A stretch of DNA of 64,000 bases from Anammoximicrobium sp964645045 (GTDB lineage Bacteria > Planctomycetota > Planctomycetia > Pirellulales > Pirellulaceae): NCBI GenBank assembly GCA_964645045.1, contig CAZXYZ010000014.1, forward strand, positions 67,324-131,323, in the 5' to 3' direction. The notes beneath the pieces are model-generated. The model did no database searches and had not been told where the DNA came from. It was given only the letters and a program-made list of their open reading frames with translations. Of this stretch, positions 42,723 through 51,687 are shown one piece after another. Every line of letters begins with the position of its first letter. The stretch's first letter is position 1. Both the position numbers and the translations under genes were made by a program.

Positions 42723-44075
42723 TCAGGTCGAAAACAGCCGCTGCAACTGCGCGGCGGCTGCGTCCACCAATCGCTCCCCTGCGCCGGGAGCGTACAGGGT
42801 ACTGCCCACCGTCACTTCGTAACCGCCCTGGGCGAATGCTCCCCGCGTGGGCAGGTAGCCGATGGCGTCGTTGGACAGTTCCACCACCAGCGTGTGCGGC
42901 GCGGGTGACCGCCGCTTCAGTTCCAGTCCGAACTCGCAAAAAACCTCGCCGGGCAAACCGACGATCGCCGCCTCGCCCACGCGGATCGTCAGCACCTCGA
43001 CACGGTCCGGTTCGTTCTGGACCGCGTGCATCTTCAGACGCAGATCGGCAAAGAAGGCTTCCGGCAGCCCGTCCACCTGGCCGCGCAGCGGTTGATTCTG
43101 CAAGTCGTCCAGAACGCGCCGGCAGCGGTCGTGCTCGTCCGGCGAAATCGGCATCCGCTCCAATTCGACCGTGTCGCGGGCGACGGCGATCCGGCCGTCG
43201 GTGAACGGTTGGCGTTTGCGGATGGCTTGAGCGGCTGCGGCGGCGAGCATGTACCCCACGCGTTCGGCCATTCCGTAGCCCCGGCCCTGCTGAGTGTTGC
43301 GGTAATCCACATGATTCACATTGGCGCAGCAGCCGTTCAGGAACATGGCCAGGAAGCCGTCGCCGTGAATCCGCGTCAGCGCCGCCGCCAGCTGGCCGGG
43401 AAAATCGGCCGAATACAGCCAGTTGTCGCCCGCCAGGATCGCCGGGTGCAGGCCGAAATTCACGGCGGCAGCCAGCGGCTCGGCCATTCGCTCCACCACC
43501 AGGCAGGCCAAGTGCGGGTCCGTCGGTCCCCAAGCGGCATCGATCTGGCCGGGATCGAAGCCGGGCGCGAGCGCCTCCCAGTTCATCTGCGTCGTGCCGT
43601 CCTTGCGCCGCAACCGCCGGTTGAAGGACAGCCGGTCTTCGTGCGCGTACCCGATGCTCAGTTGGGCCCCGGCCAAGTGCTGTTCCGCCAGCGCGACGGC
43701 GCTGGCCGCCTTGACCAACATCGCTTCGGCCGCCGCGCGATAGGGCCGGAAGTCCAACCCGAACAAAAAGCGGTCGTGCGGCGCAGGGGCGCTGTGCGTG
43801 TGGGTCGCGTGAACCAGTACGTGTCCCGGCGGCACTTTTGCCGTCCGGCCGATGGACGCGCGCATCAGTGCGACGTTGCCGCGGTCCAACATGCAGACGT
43901 CGACCGCCAGCACCGCTGCCCTGGCACCTTGCCCATCCTCGAAGACGATCGCCTTGGCCAGCAGCGGATCGTACACGCCGCGAGCCAGGTAGTCGTCGCG
44001 AAAGTTGCCCATCAACGGCAACCCCGGCGGCGGCGTGATCTCGACAGCGGCGACTCCGACTCGCATCCCAGGCAT
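42723..44075 (-). CDS. Neutral/alkaline ceramidase-like protein (N-terminal domain)
   Basis: The 450-residue protein matches the N-terminal domain of neutral ceramidases: VGVAAVEITPPPGLPLMG, the metal-binding HATHTHSAP, NFGLHPAILAGDN, YSADFPGQL and a late VGLPGEVFCEFG. It lacks the C-terminal domain of true ceramidases (about 650-700 residues in total) and a signal peptide, as is common for the many short planctomycete members. These may hydrolyse other amides. It sits within the Gfo/Idh/MocA cluster, 21 bases after the Tat-exported oxidoreductase. Confidence 0.8.
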   Translation of the reverse strand: MPGMRVGVAAVEITPPPGLPLMGNFRDDYLARGVYDPLLAKAIVFEDGQGARAAVLAVDVCMLDRGNVALMRASIGRTAKVPPGHVLVHATHTHSAPAPHDRFLFGLDFRPYRAAAEAMLVKAASAVALAEQHLAGAQLSIGYAHEDRLSFNRRLRRKDGTTQMNWEALAPGFDPGQIDAAWGPTDPHLACLVVERMAEPLAAAVNFGLHPAILAGDNWLYSADFPGQLAAALTRIHGDGFLAMFLNGCCANVNHVDYRNTQQGRGYGMAERVGYMLAAAAAQAIRKRQPFTDGRIAVARDTVELERMPISPDEHDRCRRVLDDLQNQPLRGQVDGLPEAFFADLRLKMHAVQNEPDRVEVLTIRVGEAAIVGLPGEVFCEFGLELKRRSPAPHTLVVELSNDAIGYLPTRGAFAQGGYEVTVGSTLYAPGAGERLVDAAAAQLQRLFST

Positions 44076-44096
44076 AACGGGGGCCTCGCAACAACC

Positions 44097-45413
44097 TCAG
44101 ATCGTCTCCGGCAACTCGTACGGCTTGCGCCTCTGGCGATCCAGGTACTGGTTGGCATCGGGATCGTCGGGAAAGACCTCCTTGACGGGATCCCAACGGA
44201 GCTTGCGGCCGGTCCAGCGGGCGATGTTGCCCAGGTGACAGACCGTGATCGAACGATGGCCGATCTCGACGTCGGCGATGGGCTTGGCGCGGCTCTTGAT
44301 GCACGCGATCCAGTTGCCGACATGGCTCTGGTCGGCGCCTTTGGCCTGCTTGTTGATCTCCTCGGCGATCTCAGGCGGATTGGTGCGCACCAAGCCGCGG
44401 GACAGATCCATTTTGCCATTTTCGCCGAAGAAGATCCCGCCGCCGCCGCTGCCGTTGTCCAGCTTGACGACGACGCCGTTAGCGTAGCGGTAATAGATCA
44501 TCGGCACCTGGCAGATCTTGTCGCCGCGGGTGCGGGACTCGGGTGCCGTGTAGGTCGGCGGGTTGAACTTGTCGCCCTCGGTCCACACCTCCACCGGCCC
44601 GCTGCCGTCCATTCCCAGAGCCCATTGGATTTGATCGATGCCGTGGGCGCCCCAGCCGGTCATCTCGCCCCCGGAATACGGCCGGAAGGACAGCCAGCCG
44701 GGATTGGCGCGGGGGGCGAACAGATCCTTGTGGTAGGGTACCAGCGGGGCCGGGCCGCACCACATGTCCCAATCCAGACCCTCGGGCACCGACTCGGCCG
44801 GCAGGGCGCATTCCCACGGGCTGGGGTAGTTGCTGCCGATGACTTCTTTGATCTTCCCCAGCTTGCCGGTGCGGACATATTCGCAGGAGATCCGGTTCAC
44901 CGCCTGCGAACGCTGCTGGCTGCCGACCTGGAAGACCCGCTGGTACTTGCGTGCCGCCTGGACCATCAGCTGGCCTTCGCGGATCGTCAGACTGAGGGCT
45001 TTCTCGGCGTACACGTCCTTGCCGGCCTGACAGGCGTGGATCGTCACCAAGGCCCGCCAGTGGTCGGGCGTCGCGGTCACGATCGCATCGACATCCTTAC
45101 GTTCGAGCAATTTGCGATAGTCTTGATACGGCTCACCGCCCAGTCGCTTGCACATCGTCTCGGCGCGCGGCAGCAGCACGTCGGCGATTCCAATGAAGCG
45201 GCATTCTTTGGAACCCAGCGCCCCCAGCAGCACGCCCGTACCTTGGCGACCGATCCCGATCCCGGCGATGCCAATGCGATCGTTGGCCCCCGGCTGGCCA
45301 TCGGCAGCCAGCACACCGCTGGGGATCAGGTACGGCAAGGCGAAACTGGCGGCACCGGCGGCAGCGCCGCGGCGCAGGAATTCGCGGCGAGAATGTTTCG
45401 AGTGCTCTTGCAT
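44097..45413 (-). CDS. Tat-exported Gfo/Idh/MocA-family oxidoreductase with EKA variant
   Basis: A 438-residue protein with a clear Tat signal (SRREFLRRGAAAGAASFAL) and the Rossmann start IGIAGIGIGRQGTGVLL, IVTATPDHWRALV and GSQQRSQAVNR. The usual EKP motif reads YAEKALSL, so the catalytic Lys is kept but the Pro is replaced by Ala. It is the first gene of the minus-strand run down to 40.3 kb and is divergent from the ThuA-domain gene. Confidence 0.86.
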   Translation of the reverse strand: MQEHSKHSRREFLRRGAAAGAASFALPYLIPSGVLAADGQPGANDRIGIAGIGIGRQGTGVLLGALGSKECRFIGIADVLLPRAETMCKRLGGEPYQDYRKLLERKDVDAIVTATPDHWRALVTIHACQAGKDVYAEKALSLTIREGQLMVQAARKYQRVFQVGSQQRSQAVNRISCEYVRTGKLGKIKEVIGSNYPSPWECALPAESVPEGLDWDMWCGPAPLVPYHKDLFAPRANPGWLSFRPYSGGEMTGWGAHGIDQIQWALGMDGSGPVEVWTEGDKFNPPTYTAPESRTRGDKICQVPMIYYRYANGVVVKLDNGSGGGGIFFGENGKMDLSRGLVRTNPPEIAEEINKQAKGADQSHVGNWIACIKSRAKPIADVEIGHRSITVCHLGNIARWTGRKLRWDPVKEVFPDDPDANQYLDRQRRKPYELPETI

Positions 45414-45533
45414 TGGAGGATCCTTTGCTCAAATAGGGTTGGCAGGCGGGGTGGCAAGCGAGGCCACCTTGCCACTATGATGACGAAAGGACAGAAGGAT
45501 TCAATGGTGCTTGCTCAGAAAGGAACCTTTTCC

Positions 45534-46436
45534 ATGCTGCGACTTCGATCGACTCTGCTGTTGGCCTTGCTCGTGATCGGGGCCTTGTTCCAGTCGGCGC
45601 CGGCGGCCGACTTGCCGCTGAAGGTGCTGATTATCGGCGGGCAGAATAATCATAACTGGGCGAAATCCACGCCTTACATGGAACAGGTGCTGAATCGCGC
45701 CGGGCACATCCGAGCGTCGGTCTGCAATGCGCCTGCCAAGGATGCGACGCCGGCCGACTGGGATGCCTGGCAGCCCAAGTTCCGCGACTTTGCCTGCGTC
45801 GTGCTGGACTATAACGGCCAAAGGTGGCCGGACCGCGTGCAGCAGGATTTCGTCGCCTATGTCCGCGAGGGTGGCGGCGTGGTCGTGATCCATGCCGCGA
45901 ACAATTCGTTCTCCGGCTGGAAAGAGTACGAACAGATGATCGGCCTGCTGTGGCGGGGCCGCGATTACGGTGCCAGTTTGTACCTGGATGACGAAGGCAA
46001 GCTGGTTCGTGAAGAACCGGGACAGGGCCGAGGCATGGGGCACGGCGGCCAATACGACTGGGAGATGACCGTGCGGGACGCCGAGCATCCGATCACGCGC
46101 GGTATGCCGGTCAAATGGATGCACAAACGCGACGAACTGTATCACGGCCAACGCGGCCCGGCCGAAAACGTCCACCTCCTGCTGACGGCTTTTTCCGATC
46201 CCGCACCTGGCCGGGGCGGCACCGGAAAGAACGAACCGATCGTGTGGTGGATTCCCTATGGACAAGGCAAAGTTGTGACGAACGTCATGGGGCACGTGGG
46301 CGAACTGGGTTGCATGGAATGCGTGGGCTTCCAAGTGCTGCTGTACCGGTCTTGCGAGTGGGTGGCGACGGGAGAATGCACCACGCCCATTCCGAACAAC
46401 TTCCCCACGGCCGATGCGACCAGCCTGGCACCGTGA
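45534..46436 (+). CDS. Secreted ThuA-domain protein
   Basis: The 300-residue protein has a signal peptide (STLLLALLVIGALFQSAPAA) and a ThuA domain (trehalose-utilisation family, glutamine-amidotransferase-like fold): LKVLIIGGQNNHNW, VREGGGVVVIHAANNSF, HPITRGMPVKWMHKRDELYH and YGQGKVVTNVMGHVG. ThuA proteins are encoded beside Gfo/Idh/MocA enzymes in sugar catabolism loci, as here, and some catalyse keto-sugar steps. AAAGGAACC precedes ATG 45534; ATGs at 45478 and 45504 are weaker options. The divergent 120-base region holds a short GTGGCAAG/CTTGCCAC hairpin. Confidence 0.85.
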   Translation: MLRLRSTLLLALLVIGALFQSAPAADLPLKVLIIGGQNNHNWAKSTPYMEQVLNRAGHIRASVCNAPAKDATPADWDAWQPKFRDFACVVLDYNGQRWPDRVQQDFVAYVREGGGVVVIHAANNSFSGWKEYEQMIGLLWRGRDYGASLYLDDEGKLVREEPGQGRGMGHGGQYDWEMTVRDAEHPITRGMPVKWMHKRDELYHGQRGPAENVHLLLTAFSDPAPGRGGTGKNEPIVWWIPYGQGKVVTNVMGHVGELGCMECVGFQVLLYRSCEWVATGECTTPIPNNFPTADATSLAP

Positions 46437-46553
46437 CGAGTCCCGAAGTCACTGCAAGTCTCCTGTTAAGTTACGCGGAGCCGACCGTTCGCGTCCATCT
46501 ATCACGCGCGCAACAAACGACACCATTGCGCCGTCACCCACCGCGACAATTGT

Positions 46554-46583
46554 TTGGCAAGCGGCGCATTCGGGAACTAGACT
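46554..46583 (+). promoter_or_regulatory. Possible sigma-70-type promoter of the SdrD-like surface protein gene
   Basis: TTGGCA (46554-46559), an 18-bp spacer and TAGACT (46578-46583) precede the start by about 45 bases; GAGGA lies shortly before the ATG. Confidence 0.4.
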
Positions 46584-46627
46584 GGCATGTCAGCGGACCA
46601 ATTCCTGACTCGCGAGGACCGAAGTCT

Positions 46628-48289
46628 ATGCATTCCCACAAGCTAAATTCCGCTCCAAGCCGACCGTCCAAGCGGACCCATCGCAACATCCGGCCCAAGC
46701 GGCATCATCGGACGCTGCGGCTCGAACCGCTGGAGAACCGTCGCTTGCTGGCCACGTTGGGGATGGACATTGAGTTCCTGTTGGATACCAACGGTGATGA
46801 CGTTCCGGACACGTCGACAAACGGTCCGGTGGGGATCGGCCAACCGTTTTGGGTCGAAGTGCGCGTGCAAGATCAACGGTCCCCGGCGGTGGTGCCGGCG
46901 CCCGGCGTCATTGCACTTCCGTTGAACATCTCGTGGACCAACGACAACGTCGAATTTGCGGGCGTCCTCCCTGTCTCCGGTCCGAATCCGGATTCTGACA
47001 GCGTGCAGCTGGAAAATCCGCTCGTGACCGGCAATTTCCCGTTGCAGCGGTTTGTGGACATCGATCTGAGCAATCGGCGTTTCAACGGCCTGCGAGGAGC
47101 CGCTCTGCCGGCCGCTGGAGCCGATGAACTTGGTCAGCCCATTGGGCGTGCGGGCCTGGAGTGGTTCAGCCGCCTCAAGTTTCGGGCCATTGGCTCGGGA
47201 GAAGTGTGTTTTACGAGCGAACTTGCCGGTTCCATGTCATTTGCGGATGCGGCCGTGCTCGAAGACAGTCAGCCGGCACAAGGCTGCCTTCGAGTCAGCG
47301 GGTCGGGTTCCCTCTCCGGCTTTGTCTACGCCGACGTCGACAAAGACGCCGTGCGGGACGTGGACGCGGCTGGTACGCCGATCGAACTGGGCTTGCCCAA
47401 GGTCGAAATCGAATTGTATCAAGATGGGACGTTCTTGCAGAGCGATCACACCGGTCCGGATGGCTGGTACCATTTCGAGGACTTGGCGCCGGGCGTGTAC
47501 GAAATCCGCCAGCCCACGCAGCCATCGTGCTTTATCGACGGCACGGAGACGCTGGGTATGATCCTGCCATCCGGGGAATCGAGAGGCACGGCGGGCAACG
47601 ACCGGTTCACCGGAATTGAACTCCGCGCCGGCGAAGCGGGTATCGACTACAACTTTGGCGAACTGGGGCTGCGGGCGTCGTGCGTCAACAAAGGAATGCT
47701 CCTGGGCTCGTCAAACTTACGCCAGGCGACCATCTCGGATCCGCTCGGCGTCCGTACTGCCGTGGTGCGTGGAACGGCCCAGAACGATACCGTCAGCGTC
47801 GTGATGGATACGGCTGCCATGCGCGTCACCGTGAACGGCGGCACGCCGCAAACGTTTCCCTTGACGGACGGCCAGATGGTTTCGATCGACGGATTGGAGG
47901 GCAACGACTCGATCGTCCTGACCGGATCGTCCGCCGACGAGTCCGGGCACTTCCAGCCGGGCTATTTTACCGTCCGCAACGATGTCTGTTATCCGGAGCC
48001 GAGTACGGGCACGCGGTGCGACTGGAATTGGGGTCTGGAGGCGGTCGGCTTCGAAGACGTGACGGCTGACGCTGCCGCAGGCCAAGACCTGGCGGTCGTC
48101 CGCGACTCGACGGGCAACGACACGCTGAACGCGGTGGGCAATCAGGCGGCATTCGGCCTGACCGATCGGGAACTGGAGATCCTGGCCTTCGAGCGGCTGC
48201 GAGCGATCTCGACACGGGGCGGCAGCGACGTGGCCAACGTCATCGAACCCGTCGATTACGACCTGGAACTGCTCGGCGATTGGACTTGA
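46628..48289 (+). CDS. Surface protein 1: LEPR-XLL motif, cohesin-like and SdrD B-type domains
   Basis: A 553-residue protein beginning with a basic stretch and the sorting-type motif LRLEPLENRRLLA. A beta-rich domain similar to cohesin or DUF4457-like folds follows (about 45-230, with LDTNGDDVPDTSTNGPVGIG). Next is an SdrD-like B domain (SGFVYADVDKDAVRDVDAAG to YHFEDLAPGVYEIRQP) and a C-terminal beta region with VVRGTAQNDTVSVVMD and GLEGNDSIVLTGSSADES, like hemolysin-type or beta-helix units. It is the first of five proteins in this window with this N-terminal motif. Confidence 0.78.
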   Translation: MHSHKLNSAPSRPSKRTHRNIRPKRHHRTLRLEPLENRRLLATLGMDIEFLLDTNGDDVPDTSTNGPVGIGQPFWVEVRVQDQRSPAVVPAPGVIALPLNISWTNDNVEFAGVLPVSGPNPDSDSVQLENPLVTGNFPLQRFVDIDLSNRRFNGLRGAALPAAGADELGQPIGRAGLEWFSRLKFRAIGSGEVCFTSELAGSMSFADAAVLEDSQPAQGCLRVSGSGSLSGFVYADVDKDAVRDVDAAGTPIELGLPKVEIELYQDGTFLQSDHTGPDGWYHFEDLAPGVYEIRQPTQPSCFIDGTETLGMILPSGESRGTAGNDRFTGIELRAGEAGIDYNFGELGLRASCVNKGMLLGSSNLRQATISDPLGVRTAVVRGTAQNDTVSVVMDTAAMRVTVNGGTPQTFPLTDGQMVSIDGLEGNDSIVLTGSSADESGHFQPGYFTVRNDVCYPEPSTGTRCDWNWGLEAVGFEDVTADAAAGQDLAVVRDSTGNDTLNAVGNQAAFGLTDRELEILAFERLRAISTRGGSDVANVIEPVDYDLELLGDWT

Positions 48290-48291
48290 AA

Positions 48292-48387
48292 GGGCTCAGA
48301 CGTACAGAATTCAATTTTCGCGGGCAATCGTCCAGCCACCTGGACAGGCTCACCTCCGCAAAAACTGAATTCTGTACGTCTGAGCCC
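48292..48387. repeat. Palindromic element, GCTCAGACGTACAGAATT family, copy 3
   Basis: Begins two bases after the stop codon of surface protein 1 and ends 22 bases before the convergent BBP7 gene. Outer arms are identical to copies 1 and 2; the inner stem reads TTTTCGCGG against CCGCAAAAA. Confidence 0.95.
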
Positions 48388-48409
48388 GGGAACAATGAAT
48401 CATCCGAGG

Positions 48410-49987
48410 TCAAAACCGGTAGTTCAGCCCAACGCTCAATCCTTGCACCCACAGGTCCGAGCCCACCCAGTTGAACTCGGGCCGCGCCGAACCGACCAGG
48501 CCGCCCGGTTTGATCTGTGAGAGGTTCACGTCCAGGTCGATTTGATCGCCGGGGCGCGCCACCTGGCTCCAATACAGCAACGTGTAGCCCACCGTGGCCC
48601 GCAAACAAGGCGTCAGATCGTAGCCCAGCGTAATCCCGAATTCCGGAATCACGGTGAAGGTATCGTGGCCATGCGAACCGCTGTTGCTCGGCAGCGCGAG
48701 CAGACCGTACGGCGTCGTCGCCACGTCGGGATCGGGCACGGTGACCGTGGTGGAACCGTTGATGGTGACTTGCGAGCGATTATTGCCGATGGCCAGCTTG
48801 CCCAGCACTTCGAGCGTCCAGCAGTTGTGCCGCAGTTCCGCGATCACGCCCAGTTCGCCGCCGTGAAAGTCGTTTTGCGTCGCGAAACGGTCGAACTCCT
48901 CAATCGTCGTGCCCAACTGCAGACCCGTGCCCGTGCCGACGAACCGCTTGAAGTCGCCGATCACCAATTGTTCATCCAGTCCGAGGTAGCGGTAGCCGGC
49001 CAGCCAGTCGACGCGGCGCGTGCAATTCTGGCACAGGGCCTGCCGGTAGAGAACCTCGACGCCCTGCAATTGCGTTTGGCTGCTCACTTGGATGCGACCG
49101 TCCAGCAGTCCGGGAAACGCCACCATTTCCGCATCTTGCCCCACCAGTTCCGGCTCGACGTTGAAAATCGGCCGCGCCAGGATGGGCACCGCCGAGCTGT
49201 CGGCGGAGAACGTCGAGGACTTCTGCGACAGACCGAAGAAACCGGCCTCGATACCATACGTGTCGCACGAGTCGAACCAGTAGCCCAAGCGAATCCGGCC
49301 ACCGGGATAGACCCCCGTGCTGGAGTCCCCGTTGCCAAACAAGACGTTCGTCGTCGGCTGTCCCAATTCGCCGGCCAAGTCCAAGCTGGTGCCGGCCGGG
49401 CTGGTCGTGACCAATGCCGGGGAGTAGAAGCCATCCACCCACCAAACCAAGAACTCGCCCCGCACCCACACTCCCTCCAGATGGCGGCGCAGGGCCTCGC
49501 AACAAGACCCTAGGCAATTCCCGGTGTCATGCGGCGCAACCGCGAATTCGTCGCCGTCGTCTGCGATTGTGCCTTCCGGCCAGACTTCATCGATGACCAC
49601 GGTGTCTTTGCTTTCGTCGACGGCCGAAATCGAGGGAACCGGCTCGGAGACCGCCCGCTGCAAGCGGTCGCCCAGCCGGACAAACTTCGCCGGCTGGTTG
49701 GGAGGGCCGCCGGTGACTTCCTGCCCAGTGCCGGTTTGCGGGCCGAGCCAAAGCATCAGCAGGAGGAACAGGGCCGCAAACACTCTGGCCGGCCGGCCGA
49801 GCACCGCACGCGAAGGGAGGTGCGGCGGGGCAAACCGAAGGTCATTGACGACGCGGTCTTGGGCAGGATTGCCTTCACGTGGCCGTGTCTGTCCGAGACG
49901 CGAAAACCGGTCCCGGAGAGACCGGACCACGTGCGTCGGGCAGGAACGTTTCTGCGGCTTGCCTGACTTCGGTCTGCCCTTACTCAT
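48410..49987 (-). CDS. BBP7-family outer-membrane beta-barrel protein
   Basis: A 525-residue protein with a long basic N-terminus before the signal helix (VFAALFLLLMLWLGPQTG). A barrel domain follows, starting at WVRGEFLVWWVDGFYSPALV and rich in alternating strands: GGRIRLGYWFDSCDTYGIE, WLAGYRYLGLDEQLVI, FGITLGYDLTPCLRATVGYT. It ends GLNYRF with the terminal aromatic expected of outer-membrane barrels. BBP7 proteins are a planctomycete-expanded family of unknown function. It may provide the outer-membrane context for the surrounding surface proteins. The true start could be later than ATG 49987. Confidence 0.82.
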   Translation of the reverse strand: MSKGRPKSGKPQKRSCPTHVVRSLRDRFSRLGQTRPREGNPAQDRVVNDLRFAPPHLPSRAVLGRPARVFAALFLLLMLWLGPQTGTGQEVTGGPPNQPAKFVRLGDRLQRAVSEPVPSISAVDESKDTVVIDEVWPEGTIADDGDEFAVAPHDTGNCLGSCCEALRRHLEGVWVRGEFLVWWVDGFYSPALVTTSPAGTSLDLAGELGQPTTNVLFGNGDSSTGVYPGGRIRLGYWFDSCDTYGIEAGFFGLSQKSSTFSADSSAVPILARPIFNVEPELVGQDAEMVAFPGLLDGRIQVSSQTQLQGVEVLYRQALCQNCTRRVDWLAGYRYLGLDEQLVIGDFKRFVGTGTGLQLGTTIEEFDRFATQNDFHGGELGVIAELRHNCWTLEVLGKLAIGNNRSQVTINGSTTVTVPDPDVATTPYGLLALPSNSGSHGHDTFTVIPEFGITLGYDLTPCLRATVGYTLLYWSQVARPGDQIDLDVNLSQIKPGGLVGSARPEFNWVGSDLWVQGLSVGLNYRF

Positions 49988-50046
49988 GACTTCTGCTTAC
50001 GTCATCGTTTCGTGATGCCTTCAATGGTTTCGGATCTGCTTGATGA

Positions 50047-51435
50047 TCACGCCGCGCGGACCCACGCGGCTGCGATGGCCGGCAGGATATCTTCGAGATC
50101 CGTCCACGCCTCCTCGGCGACTCGCCGGGTGCGGAACAGCGCGTCGGTGGCGGCGGTGGAGAACTTCGCCGCGCTTTCCTTCTCCGCGGGGCCGGCAAAC
50201 GGCGGACGTATCGGCGTGATGGAATTCGTCAGCGGAACCTGCAGCTCAGGTTGTACCGTCGCCGACGTGCAGACGGGGGCGGTGGACGGCGGAAGTTGCG
50301 GGACCGTTGCTTCCGTGGCCGCCGGCAGCAAATCCGGCGTCGTCTGCTCGCCTTCGGCCTCAGGACCCTGTTGCGTCCCGATGAAGTTGATGACCAGCAG
50401 CGCATCGTGAGGCGTACATTGAGCATCGCCATTGACGTCGTAGAACGGGGGCTGCGTCACCTGGTCTTCCGGCAGCGCCCAGCGGCCCGGATTCGCATCC
50501 AAGTAATTGATGACGATCAGCGCATCGATCGGAGTGACCTGTTGCGAAGCATCCACGTCCAGAGGATTTGCCGGGTTGCGCCGGGTGGGGAAGGATGTCG
50601 AGTCCCTACGGTCCATTTCGTTTGACCCATCGCCGATCTGCGGCAATCCGTCCCCGGCACTTGGTGCCGCCGCGCCCACGATTGCACCGGTCGGAACTCC
50701 GTCAGCGGTTGCGGAACCTGAATCCGGAGGGGAATCCGGAGGAACTTCACGGACGACACTCTCAACTGGTCCGTCGGGACTTTGCGTGAGTGAGTTTCCT
50801 GAGAGAACGCCCGCGTCGCCCAGCGAAGCCGCTGGTGCGGCGCCGGGGGAGACCGTGATGGTTTGGGGTTCGAAGTAGATCGCTGAACTGCGCAGGGTCT
50901 GGGTTGGCACCGTGACGATCCGGGAACCGCCCTGACGTAGCGTCAACGGTGATGACTCTGCGGGCTGGATCGCCCGAAAGTTCAGGAGGGCGAACCGCTC
51001 CGGAGCAAGGTTTCCAATCGCACGTCCGACGTTCGACGATAGAAAAGCAGAACCTCCCAAGTTCTGGATGCTCCCCGCCTCGTTGTCGAGGGTGCCGCTG
51101 GGCAAGGCCGGCAGATCGGGGGTCACCAGCTTGCTCGGATCAAAAGGTGTGTCGATCTCGGTCAGGACAGCCGGATCCCACGAAATGTCGAGAGCCACCG
51201 CGCGCAAACCAGCAGCCAAGGGATCGTACTCCCGGGCGATGATTTCGACGAAGAACGATTCGCCGACATCTAGGGTGTCATCCGCGATCAACTCGCCAGG
51301 GATTCCACCCGCGTCCTGGTACAAATTGACGGTGAACGCGGCAACAGCTAGCAGCGAGCGGTCTTCCAGACGCTCGACTTGCAAGCGGGGTCGGGTGACG
51401 CGACGCCGACTAGCGGACTTCCATGTCCGATTCAT
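50047..51435 (-). CDS. Surface protein 2: LEPR-XLL motif with cohesin-like and dockerin domains
   Basis: A 462-residue protein with the motif LQVERLEDRSLLA near its N-terminus and a cohesin-like beta domain (about 35-190, VALDISWDPAVLTEIDTPF). A long Ser/Pro/Gly linker follows, then two dockerin-type calcium-binding units (LDVDASQQVTPIDALIVINY and YDVNGDAQCTPHDALLVINF). The tail is Ala-rich. Dockerins bind cohesins, but in planctomycetes such pairs are used outside cellulosomes. GGAGG lies seven bases before the ATG. Confidence 0.8.
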   Translation of the reverse strand: MNRTWKSASRRRVTRPRLQVERLEDRSLLAVAAFTVNLYQDAGGIPGELIADDTLDVGESFFVEIIAREYDPLAAGLRAVALDISWDPAVLTEIDTPFDPSKLVTPDLPALPSGTLDNEAGSIQNLGGSAFLSSNVGRAIGNLAPERFALLNFRAIQPAESSPLTLRQGGSRIVTVPTQTLRSSAIYFEPQTITVSPGAAPAASLGDAGVLSGNSLTQSPDGPVESVVREVPPDSPPDSGSATADGVPTGAIVGAAAPSAGDGLPQIGDGSNEMDRRDSTSFPTRRNPANPLDVDASQQVTPIDALIVINYLDANPGRWALPEDQVTQPPFYDVNGDAQCTPHDALLVINFIGTQQGPEAEGEQTTPDLLPAATEATVPQLPPSTAPVCTSATVQPELQVPLTNSITPIRPPFAGPAEKESAAKFSTAATDALFRTRRVAEEAWTDLEDILPAIAAAWVRAA

Positions 51436-51581
51436 ATCCCGCCTCCATGCGGATCAATTCAGCCCGATGAACGATGACGCGCGACTCCGGGCGCGGGGCG
51501 GAAGGATAATCCACAACCATTGGGCACGCAACGCCGATTTGGGTGAAATACGCCCCTGAGGCTAAACGGCAGAAACAAATC

Positions 51582-51642
51582 AACCCGAAGCGTAAGCTAA
51601 GCGATCCGGCACCGGATACATTCCTCGCTGACGCTTCGGGTT
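51582..51642. repeat. Palindrome with AACCCGAAGCGT arms
   Basis: The 12-bp arms (51582-51593 and 51631-51642) match the outer arm of the composite block at 32666-33008. The loop holds a smaller GATCCGG/CCGGAT hairpin. It lies in the 252-base gap between two surface protein genes, where no gene or clear promoter is seen. Confidence 0.8.
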
Positions 51643-51687
51643 AATGGGCAAAATTAGTTCCTGCCGTTCGCCTTGGCTGCCGTTCGC

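Noticed and set aside
43026..45533. Plus-strand open frame extending the ThuA-domain protein by over 800 residues
   Set aside because: The extension is antisense to the ceramidase-like and Gfo/Idh/MocA genes and has no protein-like motifs. The signal peptide beginning at 45534 marks the true start.
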